A DNA stretch of 64,000 nucleotides from an uncultured Marinobacterium sp. Lineage in GTDB: Bacteria > Pseudomonadota > Gammaproteobacteria > Pseudomonadales > Balneatricaceae. This document shows positions 1 through 8,612 of this stretch, piece after piece. How positions within the stretch are numbered: position 1 is the first letter of the stretch; each line of letters opens with the position of its first letter. The position numbers and the translations under genes are program-made. Under the pieces are notes generated by a model. That model saw only the letters and a list, made by a program, of their open reading frames with translations, was not told the origin of the DNA and ran no database searches. The stretch covers positions 62,001 through 126,000 of the forward strand of contig CANMWJ010000012.1 in assembly GCA_947501565.1 (NCBI GenBank), read 5' to 3'.

Positions 1-1084
1 CGGTGAAGGTGATCACCTGATCGCTCAGCCCCATGCTGTCCAGCGCCTGCTGGAACTCACCCAATGCCTGGCTGAGTACACGTAACATCTTGCTGTGATT
101 GTTGAGCAGTTCGTCGTGGTGATCCCAGCCGATGTAACGCAGGAAGAAGGTCTGCTGGTGCATATTGAGGGCGTCGGCGGCTTTGATGCTCTGCGCCACC
201 TTTCTTAGTTGCTGTGACAGCGGCGTATCTGAGAACGTGCCTGGTACGCGCACATTGGTAGTGGCACGGTGGAATACTTCATGCTGCGCCTGAGCTTCGC
301 GAGTGAGCGCCAGATAGGTCTGCTTGAACGGATCATTTTTGTAGTCGGCACTGAGCAGGTCTTCAAAACTGTCCAGCAGTTCGCGGTTGAGAGGGGTTTT
401 CTCCTCGTTGACGATCAGCCCCACGCTGCCTTTGTCCGTGATGGAGTAGTGGCTGGATTGCACACCGTTCTGCATGATGTTGCTGCCCGCCAGCGAGATG
501 TTCATTGGGATCTGGCTCACCGGGCGGTTGGGTTGCAGGGCGTCGGCAAAGTAACCGAACCAGCCAGCGTTGATGCGCTGGTGCGGACGGCTGGTCTGCC
601 AGTGGCGGAACTGATCGGCGTGGGAGAGCAGGCCCAGCGGGATTTGCGCGCTACCGTTTTGCATCGCCGCTTTGCTCACCGGTTCGATCATTGGGGCAAT
701 GTTGGTAACAAAGGCTAGTTTCTGCTGATTAAACAGCTGCTGCACCTCTCCCATGCTCGGGTGTAGGCCGAAGCTGCGATCCTGGCTGTCACGATAGCCG
801 GAGAGGGGTAGCAGGTCGCTTTTGCTCAGCGCCAGATTGCTGCGGTTTTCACGGTATTCTCGGTAGTGACGATCGCTGGTCGGTACCAGCATATTGAAGC
901 TGTCGTTACCGCCGTCGAGCATGATAAACACCAGCGCTTTTTTCTGCGGACGCAGGTTGAGCGACACCGGCTGTGGACGTGGCGCTGGGGCAGCAAATGA
1001 CGGCGCAACACCGGACAACGCCAGCCCGGCGCTAACGGCAGCGCCAGCCTTGATCAGATTACGACGGGTGATGTTGGAATCCAT
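1..1084 (-). CDS. DUF1501 family protein with Tat signal (C-terminus cut by window edge)
   Basis: The N-terminus has a twin-arginine signal (MDSNITRRNLIKAGAAV, then a small-residue hydrophobic core ending near SFAAPAP), so the protein is probably exported folded by the Tat system. The mature part starts with KKALVFIMLDGGNDSFNML, the typical DUF1501 opening, a fold related to the alkaline phosphatase/sulfatase superfamily. ATG at 1084 has a GGAGG site just upstream. It lies 2 bp after the DUF1800 gene; DUF1800/DUF1501 pairs are widespread and presumably work together, but their biochemical role is not established. About 361 residues are seen and the stop lies outside the window. The family call is firm; function is unknown. 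Confidence 0.88.
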   Translation of the reverse strand, partial: MDSNITRRNLIKAGAAVSAGLALSGVAPSFAAPAPRPQPVSLNLRPQKKALVFIMLDGGNDSFNMLVPTSDRHYREYRENRSNLALSKSDLLPLSGYRDSQDRSFGLHPSMGEVQQLFNQQKLAFVTNIAPMIEPVSKAAMQNGSAQIPLGLLSHADQFRHWQTSRPHQRINAGWFGYFADALQPNRPVSQIPMNISLAGSNIMQNGVQSSHYSITDKGSVGLIVNEEKTPLNRELLDSFEDLLSADYKNDPFKQTYLALTREAQAQHEVFHRATTNVRVPGTFSDTPLSQQLRKVAQSIKAADALNMHQQTFFLRYIGWDHHDELLNNHSKMLRVLSQALGEFQQALDSMGLSDQVITFT

Positions 1085-1086
1085 GA

Positions 1087-2853
1087 TCAGGCCTCCTGCA
1101 CGGTGAATTCAGGTGAGATCGCCAGCATAAATGCCACCGTCTGGACCACCCAGATCGGCGTGTCCTTATAACGTTCGAAGGCCGCTTTGATGCGTGGTTT
1201 TATCGCCAAATCGGTCTGGCCGGTGAGCCGCAGGCTCATATGGTCGATCAGCTCGTCGTGTTTACCGGCGGCAGCCAACGTCAGCTCATGGCGGAAGTCC
1301 AGCCGGATGCGGTCGCGGCTGTTTTGTTGCAGGCGATCAGGGTCCAGCTCGGGCACGTTATGGATGCCTGGTGTGGCGTTGATCGCAGTACTGACCGCCG
1401 GGTAGAAATCGCCGAAGAACCAGTAATACATAAAGTTTACGTAGGCGATGGAGGTGGCGGAGGTGAGCAGCTCAAACTCCGGGGCTACCAGATCGCGCCG
1501 CTCCAGCGGGCCGTGTGGTACGAAATCCGGTTTGTAAAAGTTGAACACCGTCGGTGAGGCGAGCGGGTGCTGTTGCAGCATCTCCTGCACGTCGTCGCCG
1601 ATCAGCCACAGCTGGCCGGATTCGTTACGGGCGCTGAAACCACGCAGCAGCTGGGTGACACGCAGCAGAGGCGATTTCAGTTTCTGCGACTGTATCTCCT
1701 GCGCACCGTCGCGACGGGCAGATGAGAACGCCACTTCGGCGACCGGGTTTTGCAGCGGGTAGGTGAGGATCTCGCGCACCACCGCTTTCAGATCCCCCCG
1801 TGGGCCGAACTTGGCCGCCACCGCACGCACATAATCGGGCGACGGATTAGAGGTTACCAGCTGGTTGATCAGGTGGCGGGCGATAAAAGGCGCGGTGCTG
1901 GGGTGGCGCACCAGGGCGTCGATGGTGGCGCGGATCTCCTGCTTGCCCGACTGTCCGCCGGGCAGGTTGATATGGCCGTTGAGCAGGCGTTTTGGGCCGC
2001 GGTCGTGGTAATCCTCGTCGATCTCCATCGGACGGATCATATTGACGAACGGCACCGTCTTGTAGGTCTTGTCGATGCCGTCCTCAAACCCCACGGCGTA
2101 ACCGTTGTAACTGCTTTGCCAGAAGGAGGTGTTCCACTCGTACTGGTAGCTGTGCGCGCGCAGGCCGGTGAAGACGCGGGCCAGCTCCTTGATATCGCGG
2201 TTGTCGTAGGTCGCCAGCGGTTGGCCGTCACGGCCGGTCTTACGGCTGCCGTCCGGATTGAGCTGATAGAGGCCGATGCTGAACAACTGCATCACCTCGC
2301 GGGCGTAGTTCTCGTCCGGGTGGATATGCCGCGTCGGGTCCGCCTTGCGGTTGTTCATATGTGAGAGGTACACACCCATGCACGGGTGCAGGGAGACGTC
2401 ATAGAGCAGGTCCGCGTAGTCGCCGAAGGCGTGGTTGTAGAGCAGGTCGTAGTAGCTGCCCATACCCACAGCATCCAGCTCCAGCGAGGAGTTATCGGAG
2501 ATCACCAAAATCTCGCTCAGCGCCTGCGCCACGCGCTGGCGCAGCAGGTCCTCGTTGCTGCTCAGGCAGTGGTGCCACCACGCCATGTGGAAGTACCACT
2601 TATATGGCAGCGCCGGGTTATTGCCGTCACCGTTGATGGCAGACTCACCGTGGGCGGATTTCAGACGCGAGCGGAAATGCTGCCAGATCGCGTCCGTGCC
2701 GGACTCGAAGGTGCGTGTATTGGCGGCCCGGCTGTTGAGCTGTTGCTCCAGCCAGCGTTCGATGCCGACGTCTGCCACCTGTTTCAGGGTGGCGTGGTTG
2801 ATCCCCAGCGTCGCTTGCATCAGGAAGCGGCTGGTACGATTCAGATTGTCCAT
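1087..2853 (-). CDS. DUF1800 family protein
   Basis: 588 residues, close to the usual DUF1800 length. The N-terminal SRFLMQATLGI..., the NYAREVMQLFSIGLYQLNPDG segment near residue 190, and PSTAPFIARHLINQLV near residue 320 are family hallmarks. No clear N-terminal signal peptide is seen, unlike its Tat-exported DUF1501 partner. It is the fifth gene of a six-gene minus-strand operon, 18 bp after the desaturase and 2 bp before DUF1501. The pairing suggests a shared envelope role. No catalytic residues are established for this family, so function is left open. Confidence 0.88.
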   Translation of the reverse strand: MDNLNRTSRFLMQATLGINHATLKQVADVGIERWLEQQLNSRAANTRTFESGTDAIWQHFRSRLKSAHGESAINGDGNNPALPYKWYFHMAWWHHCLSSNEDLLRQRVAQALSEILVISDNSSLELDAVGMGSYYDLLYNHAFGDYADLLYDVSLHPCMGVYLSHMNNRKADPTRHIHPDENYAREVMQLFSIGLYQLNPDGSRKTGRDGQPLATYDNRDIKELARVFTGLRAHSYQYEWNTSFWQSSYNGYAVGFEDGIDKTYKTVPFVNMIRPMEIDEDYHDRGPKRLLNGHINLPGGQSGKQEIRATIDALVRHPSTAPFIARHLINQLVTSNPSPDYVRAVAAKFGPRGDLKAVVREILTYPLQNPVAEVAFSSARRDGAQEIQSQKLKSPLLRVTQLLRGFSARNESGQLWLIGDDVQEMLQQHPLASPTVFNFYKPDFVPHGPLERRDLVAPEFELLTSATSIAYVNFMYYWFFGDFYPAVSTAINATPGIHNVPELDPDRLQQNSRDRIRLDFRHELTLAAAGKHDELIDHMSLRLTGQTDLAIKPRIKAAFERYKDTPIWVVQTVAFMLAISPEFTVQEA

Positions 2854-2871
2854 AATGTGTACCTGTAAGGG

Positions 2872-3774
2872 TTAGTGACCCACAGTGGATGCGGTTTTTT
2901 CAGGTGCGATGTCAGGTGGAGGGTCCGGCTGCCAGCCCGGCGGTCGTAGCAGATAACCGTAGACCTCCCGTCCGTTGCGCGCCTGAAGCAGATCGCGATA
3001 GAGGCGCGGGAACTCGTAGAACTGCACAGTGAGCGGATTCTTGCTGGTCATCGGTGTGGTCAGGCCGTAGGTGGGCAGCTCCTCCTCTTTCTGGAAGGTG
3101 CCGAACAGCCGGTCCCAGATGATCAGGATGCCGCCGAAGTTCTTGTCGATGTATTTCTTGTCGGAGCCGTGGTGTACGCGGTGGTGCGACGGGGTGTTGA
3201 GGAGCCACTCTAACGGACCGAGCTTGCCGACCATCTCATTGTGAATCCAGAACTGGTACGCCTGCACCAGCACCTCGGCGGCGAAGATCAGGATCGGATT
3301 GAAACCCATCAGTACCAGCGGCAGGTGGAACAGCACCGATACCATCGGATCGAACAGGCTGAAGCGGAACGCCGTGGCGGTGTTGTACACGCCGGAGCTG
3401 TGGTGCACCGAATGCGCCAGCCAGAACAGGCGGATGCGGTGGATGGCGTAGTGTTCGATGTAGTAGGTCAGATCCGCCAGCAGCAGGACCAGCAGCGCGC
3501 TGTAGCCGTTTACCGGGATTTGCCAGGGGATCTGCTCGTGGATCATAAAGTACAGATACACGGCACCGCCGAAGACCAGCATCTCCGCAAAGTAGAAGGG
3601 CACCTGGGTGAACATGCTGGAGAGGCTCTCCAGAAAACGTTCGCCATTAAAGCGGCGAGTTACAACCTCGTTCAGCAGCTCCAGTCCCAGGAACAGAAAG
3701 GCGAACACCAGCACCCAGTCGTAGATGTTGAACGACATGAATTCGATATATTCAAGCCAGCTTGTTTCGTTCAT
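2872..3774 (-). CDS. Sterol desaturase / fatty acid hydroxylase family membrane protein
   Basis: 300 residues with several hydrophobic segments and the three histidine clusters of the integral-membrane di-iron oxygenase family: HYAIH, HSVHH and HHRVHH. These ligate two irons that activate oxygen to hydroxylate or desaturate a lipid. The substrate cannot be told from sequence; bacterial members act on sterols, carotenoids, ornithine lipids or alkylglycerols. The start overlaps the end of the GyrI-like gene (ATGA, 3771-3774), indicating translational coupling. It lies in a TetR-headed operon with DUF1800/DUF1501, so a regulated membrane-lipid change is a reasonable inference. Confidence 0.88.
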   Translation of the reverse strand: MNETSWLEYIEFMSFNIYDWVLVFAFLFLGLELLNEVVTRRFNGERFLESLSSMFTQVPFYFAEMLVFGGAVYLYFMIHEQIPWQIPVNGYSALLVLLLADLTYYIEHYAIHRIRLFWLAHSVHHSSGVYNTATAFRFSLFDPMVSVLFHLPLVLMGFNPILIFAAEVLVQAYQFWIHNEMVGKLGPLEWLLNTPSHHRVHHGSDKKYIDKNFGGILIIWDRLFGTFQKEEELPTYGLTTPMTSKNPLTVQFYEFPRLYRDLLQARNGREVYGYLLRPPGWQPDPPPDIAPEKTASTVGH

Positions 3775-4175
3775 CGATGAGCTTCCTGTTTCACGGCCAC
3801 GTAGGCGACCTGACTGACGGGTTGCATGTATCTGTTCAGCTGATAGCGCTCGTAGTCGGTCTCATAGCGCAAGTTTCCCGGCAGCCGGGAGGCATTTTGC
3901 CAGCTGTCGAGTACCGTCTGCTCCGGTAGCTCCAGGTAGCGGCCCGCTTGCAGGGTAACGGTGCTGTTGTACTGGCGATCACCCACGGTGATAAAACCCA
4001 GTGTCAGACGCAGGCGTTGCAGATCGGCGTCGTAGTCGTGGTAAACCGCGTAGACCCGATTCTGGTGGCGGGGCAGCTCGACGGCGAGCGCAGAGTTGGC
4101 AAAACGCTGCCAGTGGCTGTTGATCTGAGCGTCCAGATCACCGTTCAGGTCCAGAGTCGTTGAGAGACCACCCAC
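3771..4175 (-). CDS. GyrI-like / Cass2-type effector-binding domain protein (second half of an interrupted frame)
   Basis: 134 residues from a GTG at 4175. The pattern INSHWQRF followed by VYAVYHDYDADLQ and a GFITVG strand fits the AraC effector-binding / GyrI-like family (integron Cass2 subgroup), which binds small hydrophobic or cationic ligands. The GTG has only a weak ribosome site. It is in the same frame as the upstream small membrane ORF: the TAA at 4185-4187 is followed by just three sense codons before this GTG. The two may be halves of one membrane-anchored protein split by a nonsense codon, or a stop passed by readthrough or re-initiation. It overlaps the desaturase start by 4 bp. 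Confidence 0.7.
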   Translation of the reverse strand: MGGLSTTLDLNGDLDAQINSHWQRFANSALAVELPRHQNRVYAVYHDYDADLQRLRLTLGFITVGDRQYNSTVTLQAGRYLELPEQTVLDSWQNASRLPGNLRYETDYERYQLNRYMQPVSQVAYVAVKQEAHR

Positions 4176-4184
4176 TTCCCGGGT

Positions 4185-4388
4185 TTAACGTTTAACGGTG
4201 TTGGCAGGGCGCTGAACAGGGGCAGGGGACGAAGTCTTCTTCGCGGTCTCAGTTGTGGCTGCACTGTTTAGCAGCGGGCGGCCCTGTTCATCGTAGGGCA
4301 GCGACTGCCAGATCAGAAAACCGAACATGCCGAGGATGGCGCCGCCGTAGACAATGCGCAGCGGCAGGTTGCGTTTGGGCAGAGACAT
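4185..4388 (-). CDS. Small single-pass membrane protein (first half of an interrupted frame)
   Basis: 67 residues: a basic N-terminus (MSLPKRNLPLR), one transmembrane helix at about residues 12-28, then a Pro/Thr/Lys-rich linker ending ANTVKR. This orientation predicts a periplasmic C-terminal tail. The gene begins 13 bp after the TetR stop. Its TAA is in frame with the GyrI-like domain that follows, and the low-complexity tail reads like an inter-domain linker, so this ORF may be the anchor of a former or readthrough two-domain protein. As an independent gene it has no recognised family. Confidence 0.55.
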   Translation of the reverse strand: MSLPKRNLPLRIVYGGAILGMFGFLIWQSLPYDEQGRPLLNSAATTETAKKTSSPAPVQRPANTVKR

Positions 4389-4401
4389 CTCAGGCTCCGG
4401 C

Positions 4402-5019
4402 TCAGTGGGTTTGGCTGTGGGCTGGGCGGATCAGCGTTGGCTGCTTCAGTGTCTGGATCAGGCGCTCCGCCGCCTCGCGTGCAGGCTGGCGATAGATGTC
4501 AGACATCGCCAATGGCGCCAGCGAATCCAGGTTAAAGTAGAGGGAGATGATGCCGAAAGAGATCGCCGCCAGTTCATTGTCGTCCGCCAGCGGGAAGTCC
4601 TGACGCAGGATTGCGGTGACATCGTCGGTGAAACGTTTCATCCAGCGCTGCATCTTCTCGCGCAACACATCATCACGACCGGCGGCGAAGATCAGGGATT
4701 CGATCACCAACACGTATTCGGGATCGCTGTGCTGTTTGTCGAACAGACCGTCCAGCAGGTAGGTGCTGGTATCGGTGGGTGGCAGATAAGCTAGGAAGAT
4801 CGACCACTGGGCGTCAGATTCCTTGATCACCCGCTCGGCCAGCTTCTCCACCAGATCCTCGCGATTGCCGACAAAGTGGCGCACCAGGCTGCGTTTAAGA
4901 CCGGCCTCCTCGGCGATACGCTCCAGCGTGCTGCCCTCCAGACCGTAAATAGCGATGCAGCGACGGAACGCTTGCAGGATCTCCTCGGTGCGTTCCTCTT
5001 TTTTGCTCGGACGTGCCAT
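4402..5019 (-). CDS. TetR/AcrR family transcriptional regulator
   Basis: 205 residues. The N-terminal DNA-binding domain is clear: TEEILQAFRRCIAIYGLEG, then the helix-turn-helix TLERIAEEAGLKRSLVRHF at about residues 31-49. The rest is a helical ligand-binding domain without recognisable specificity. It is the first gene of the minus-strand operon that continues to DUF1501, and two palindromes with TTGTCA-N4-TGACA cores lie 20-80 bp upstream. Together these suggest an autorepressed operon. The inducer is unknown; with a lipid-modifying enzyme in the operon, a lipid or hydrophobic compound is plausible. Confidence 0.92.
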   Translation of the reverse strand: MARPSKKEERTEEILQAFRRCIAIYGLEGSTLERIAEEAGLKRSLVRHFVGNREDLVEKLAERVIKESDAQWSIFLAYLPPTDTSTYLLDGLFDKQHSDPEYVLVIESLIFAAGRDDVLREKMQRWMKRFTDDVTAILRQDFPLADDNELAAISFGIISLYFNLDSLAPLAMSDIYRQPAREAAERLIQTLKQPTLIRPAHSQTH

Positions 5020-5038
5020 ATCCAGACTCTTAATGTTT

Positions 5039-5096
5039 GTTGTCAGTTTTGACAGTTTATATCTGTGGTTTATTAATTGTCAAATGTGACAATTAA
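5039..5096. promoter_or_regulatory. Two palindromic candidate TetR operators
   Basis: Two dyads share half-sites. The first is TTGTCA-GTTT-TGACA at about 5040-5054. The second is a perfect 10-bp inverted repeat, TTAATTGTCA-AATG-TGACAATTAA, at 5073-5096. Their centres are about 37 bp apart and they lie 20-80 bp upstream of the TetR start, in AT-rich promoter-like sequence. Position and repetition suggest autoregulatory operators. Confidence 0.6.
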
Positions 5097-5172
5097 ATTT
5101 GTAAGCAGATATTTAGTGTTAACTTGGGAAGGAATTTAGGGGGGCAGAACGAAAGGCGTGAGGAAGGTTATG

Positions 5173-5436
5173 TCAGAAACGGGCGCGCTGACTGCGAAAA
5201 CCGGCACGGATCACCTCGGCCAGTAGCGTATCCTGCACATAAGGACCGTCGGCATCACTCAGTAACAGCTGACCGCACTGATCACGGCATTGGGTAATGC
5301 CATCAACGGTTTCGCAGCTTGCCAGCTGATGTTCGGCCACGTACTCCAGCGTTGCCTGCCACATCGCGGGGCTGACCCGGCTCAGGCCGTCGTGGCGTTT
5401 GGTCAGGCAACTTGGGCAGACGCGGACATCGAACAT
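5173..5436 (-). CDS. Small conserved-looking hypothetical protein with CxxC motif
   Basis: 87 residues from the ATG at 5436 (MFDVRVCPSCLTKRHDG). A longer frame starts at 5490, but that start overlaps nothing functional and adds a weak leader. The VCPSC pair plus two later cysteines (SCETVDGITQCRDQCG) could bind a metal or form disulfides. No family is recognised. It stands alone between the TetR operon promoter and a terminator, with unknown function. Confidence 0.55.
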   Translation of the reverse strand: MFDVRVCPSCLTKRHDGLSRVSPAMWQATLEYVAEHQLASCETVDGITQCRDQCGQLLLSDADGPYVQDTLLAEVIRAGFRSQRARF

Positions 5437-5495
5437 GTGAGGTCTCAGATAACGTGAAAGAGATGTCCAGCTTAACATCTGCGGCGGCAAATGAA

Positions 5496-5520
5496 GAAAA
5501 AAGCCCGCAAACAGCGGGCT
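5496..5520 (-). terminator. Rho-independent terminator
   Basis: Perfect 7-bp stem (AGCCCGC / GCGGGCT) with a 5-nt loop at 5502-5520, followed on the minus strand by a U-run (A-run at 5497-5502 on plus). It probably ends the acyl-CoA ligase transcript entering from the right, before the small hypothetical gene. Confidence 0.8.
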
Positions 5521-5710
5521 GAAGAGAGTTCCTGATAACCAGGTACGAGCAAGGGATTTTGCTAAGTCGAAAACAGCTTGAAGCCAAGCCTATTTCACTG
5601 GGGCTTATCTAAAGTCATACGGTGCCCGTATCGGGCCGCCCGCGACCCCGGCCCCTGGCGGACCGGGAACCGATAGAAGGCTGCTACGGGTTAGGCTCAG
5701 ATTGGGACGC

Positions 5711-7270
5711 TCATCCGAGCGTGCTGTACTGTTCGCGCAGGTTGCGCTTGAGCAGCTTGCCCGCGGTGTTCTTGGGCAGCGCTTCGGTGAAGATGAATTC
5801 TTTCGGGATCTTGAAGGGCGCCAGGTGTTCCTGACAGTGAGCCTGCAGCTGCTCGGCGTTGGTGTCCATGCCCTCCTTGAGCACGATCACCGCAGTGATC
5901 GCTTCGATCCACTTCTCGTGTGGGGTGCCGATCACTGCCACTTCGGCCACCGCGTCATGCAGGTAGAGTGCCTCTTCAACGTCGCGGCTGGCGACCAGCA
6001 CTCCGCCGGTGTTCACCACATCTTTGATGCGGTCAACGATGTAGATGTAACCCTCCTCATCGGCGTAGGCCAGGTCTCCGGAGTGGAACCAGCCACCGTT
6101 GAAGGCCTCGGCGGTCTGCTCCGGTTTCTGCCAGTAACCCACCATCACGTGTGGCGAACGATGCACGATTTCGCCGCGTTCACCCGGCGCGCACTCCTTG
6201 AGAGTGACCGGATCGACGATGCGTGTTTCCACCGACATGATAGGTTTGCCGATGGAGGCAAGACGTCCCTCCATCTCCTCCGGAGCCAGCACGGTGGCCA
6301 GTGGGGCCATCTCGCTCTGGCCGTAACAGTTGTAGAGGCGACAACCCGGCAGGCGTTGCTGCAGTTCGGCAACGATCGGTTCCGGCATGATCGAAGCGCC
6401 GTAGTAGATGTTTACCAGCGAGCTGAGGTCGTGCTGGTCAAAACCCTCATGGCGCAGCAGGCCGATCCACACCGTCGGCGGGGCAAATACCGAGTTCAGC
6501 TGTTCGCCGCTGATCGACTGGAACACCGCATCCGGCGTCGGTGCCTGCAAGATCAGGCTGAGCGCACCGGCCATTAGCGCGGGCATGGTGAAGACGTGCA
6601 TCTGCGCCGAGTGGTAGAGCGGCAAAGCGGCCAATGCACGGTCGCTGGCGTGCAGGTCCAGATGCTGGATACAGCTGCTGTACTCCGCCATAAACCCGCG
6701 ATGTGTGTGCATGGCGCCTTTCGGGTGCGAGGTGGTACCCGAGGTGTAGAGGATCTGGGCGATATCGGTGTCTGCCACGCTGACATCCGGCGAAGCAGCG
6801 TCGGCATCGGACAGTCCGATCCGCAGGATATCCGGTAGTGCGCCTGTCTGGCTGCTGTGCAGGGTGCCCTGCTGTTTGATCTCGGTATCGGCGAGCACGG
6901 CATCCAGATTCCCCGCCAGCTCGTCATCGACGTAGGCGGCGACCGCGCCGGACTGGTTGAGCAGATAGTGCAGCTCCTCCTTCACCAGTGCAAAGTTGAT
7001 CGGTACATGGATCAGGCCGCTGCGGGCGCAGGCCAGAAACAGCAGCAGGTAAGCATCGGAGTTTTTGCCGTAGGCGGCCACGCGGTCGCCGTGTTGCAGG
7101 CCGCAAGCGAGCAGGTGGTTGGCGACGCGGTTAACAGCGGCATCCAGCTCGCTATAGGTCCAGCGCCGCGCCTGGAACAGCAATGCCTCTTTGTCAGGGT
7201 AACGTTTAGCGACGCGGCGCAGGCCGTCGCCGATGGTGTTACGGGAAGCGATTTCAACCTCTGGAAGCAT
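5711..7270 (-). CDS. AMP-forming acyl-CoA synthetase (fatty-acid--CoA ligase)
   Basis: 519 residues, full length for class I adenylate-forming ligases. The phosphate-binding loop YTSGTTSHPKGAMHTHRG (around residue 172), the YNCYGQSEMAPL A5 motif, GWFHSGDLAY (A7), and a C-terminal lysine in PKNTAGKLLKRNL are present. It activates a carboxylic acid with ATP and CoA. The chain length is not readable from sequence. It shares its neighbourhood with an AraC regulator and a divergent dehydrogenase-thiolase set, so it likely feeds acyl-CoA into that beta-oxidation-type pathway. A terminator lies about 190 bp downstream. Confidence 0.9.
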   Translation of the reverse strand: MLPEVEIASRNTIGDGLRRVAKRYPDKEALLFQARRWTYSELDAAVNRVANHLLACGLQHGDRVAAYGKNSDAYLLLFLACARSGLIHVPINFALVKEELHYLLNQSGAVAAYVDDELAGNLDAVLADTEIKQQGTLHSSQTGALPDILRIGLSDADAASPDVSVADTDIAQILYTSGTTSHPKGAMHTHRGFMAEYSSCIQHLDLHASDRALAALPLYHSAQMHVFTMPALMAGALSLILQAPTPDAVFQSISGEQLNSVFAPPTVWIGLLRHEGFDQHDLSSLVNIYYGASIMPEPIVAELQQRLPGCRLYNCYGQSEMAPLATVLAPEEMEGRLASIGKPIMSVETRIVDPVTLKECAPGERGEIVHRSPHVMVGYWQKPEQTAEAFNGGWFHSGDLAYADEEGYIYIVDRIKDVVNTGGVLVASRDVEEALYLHDAVAEVAVIGTPHEKWIEAITAVIVLKEGMDTNAEQLQAHCQEHLAPFKIPKEFIFTEALPKNTAGKLLKRNLREQYSTLG

Positions 7271-7385
7271 GATCTTAGCCTTCTTATTGTTGTTATTTTG
7301 TACAAAGTGTCTGTGAGTGACACCCGGCTGACAATGATCAAACTGTCCAAAGGATTTGATAAAAGTGGTCAGGACTGAATCAGGT

Positions 7386-8402
7386 TCAGTCTTTATCTGC
7401 TTCGCCGCCGCTCAGGTAGAGGCTTGGCGACATGCCGGTCCAGCCCTTGAAGGCGCGGCAGAAGCTGGCTTGTTCGGTAAAGCCTACCAGCTCGCTGGTT
7501 TCGGCGATGGAGAGGGACTCTTCGGTGAGCAGGCGGATCGCTACATCGCTGCGCACCTTGTCCTTGATCTGCTGGAAACTGATTCCCTCCTCCTTGAGCT
7601 TACGGCGCAGGGTGCGCGAGGTCATATGCAGACAGCAGGCGATCTCCTCCAGCGTTGGTGGCTGCTCCAGCCCCTTGTGCAGGATCAGGCGGCGCACCTG
7701 GATGCTGAGCGAGTTATCGGTGCCGACCCGACGCAGAACCTCCAGCGGTGACTGACGCAGGAACTGCTCCATCTCGATCGGGTCCCGTGCCAGCGGCAAG
7801 GCCAGTAGTTTGCTATTGAAGGTAAAACCACAGGTTGTCTCATCAAAGATCAGGTTGTCGCCGAACATCGACGGGTATTCATCGGCATGTTCCGGGGCAG
7901 GATAGCTGAAACGGGTGCTGTGGATCGGTAGCTGAGTGTTGACCAGCCAGCAAAGCATCCGTTGCCACATCAGCAACATAAACTCCTGCAACAGGTGGTC
8001 GGGGTCATGCTGTGGATAACGCAGTTTGACGGTGATATCTACGCGCGGCCCGTTGTGGCTGATCACAAATTCCACGTCGTCCTGCACCGCGTTATAGAAA
8101 CGTACGCTCTGCTGCAGCATCGCACCCAGTGTCTTGAACTGGAACAGGGACTCCATCATCAGCGCAAATACGCCGTTTTTGCTGGGTCGTGATGCCAATC
8201 CCAGATACTCATCCCCCGTCGAGCGCCACACCGCCTTAATTAGGTTGGCCAACTGCACCTCGGTGATCCGCTCCTGCGGCTGGTCCAGATAGGCGAGGGG
8301 AATCTCCGCGCGTGTGAGCAGCGGCTCGGGATCAAGACCGGCTTTCAGAGGCCCATGCAGGCAGGCGTGGATGTAGTGATTGGAGACCAGTTTTTGCTTC
8401 AT
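7386..8402 (-). CDS. AraC family transcriptional regulator
   Basis: 338 residues from the ATG at 8402 (MKQKLVSNHYIHACLHG). The same frame opens earlier, at 8552, but the first 50 residues of that version are unlike the family. The N-terminal half fits the arabinose-binding-like (PF12625) type found in OruR/ArgR-like regulators, and the C-terminus holds the double helix-turn-helix (LEEIACCLHMTSRTLRRKL and SIAETSELVGFTEQASFCRAF). It is divergent from the HSD10-like dehydrogenase operon and upstream of the acyl-CoA ligase, so it is the likely activator of this catabolic cluster. Confidence 0.88.
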   Translation of the reverse strand: MKQKLVSNHYIHACLHGPLKAGLDPEPLLTRAEIPLAYLDQPQERITEVQLANLIKAVWRSTGDEYLGLASRPSKNGVFALMMESLFQFKTLGAMLQQSVRFYNAVQDDVEFVISHNGPRVDITVKLRYPQHDPDHLLQEFMLLMWQRMLCWLVNTQLPIHSTRFSYPAPEHADEYPSMFGDNLIFDETTCGFTFNSKLLALPLARDPIEMEQFLRQSPLEVLRRVGTDNSLSIQVRRLILHKGLEQPPTLEEIACCLHMTSRTLRRKLKEEGISFQQIKDKVRSDVAIRLLTEESLSIAETSELVGFTEQASFCRAFKGWTGMSPSLYLSGGEADKD

Positions 8403-8612
8403 TTTTATGGTAGTGGATTTCCCGTATCCCTTTCGAGCATACCCTGTTGCCCCCTCGGGTTCAAAACCGACCTTCGGCCACTCTGGTGTGCGACGACGAT
8501 GGTCATTTTTATCAAACAGATTGTCTGTATCGGTCATAGCCGCACCATTCACCTTCGCCGGATACTGCCGGTCACTACAACAATAACGTGACCCGACAGG
8601 AGTACATGGCCG

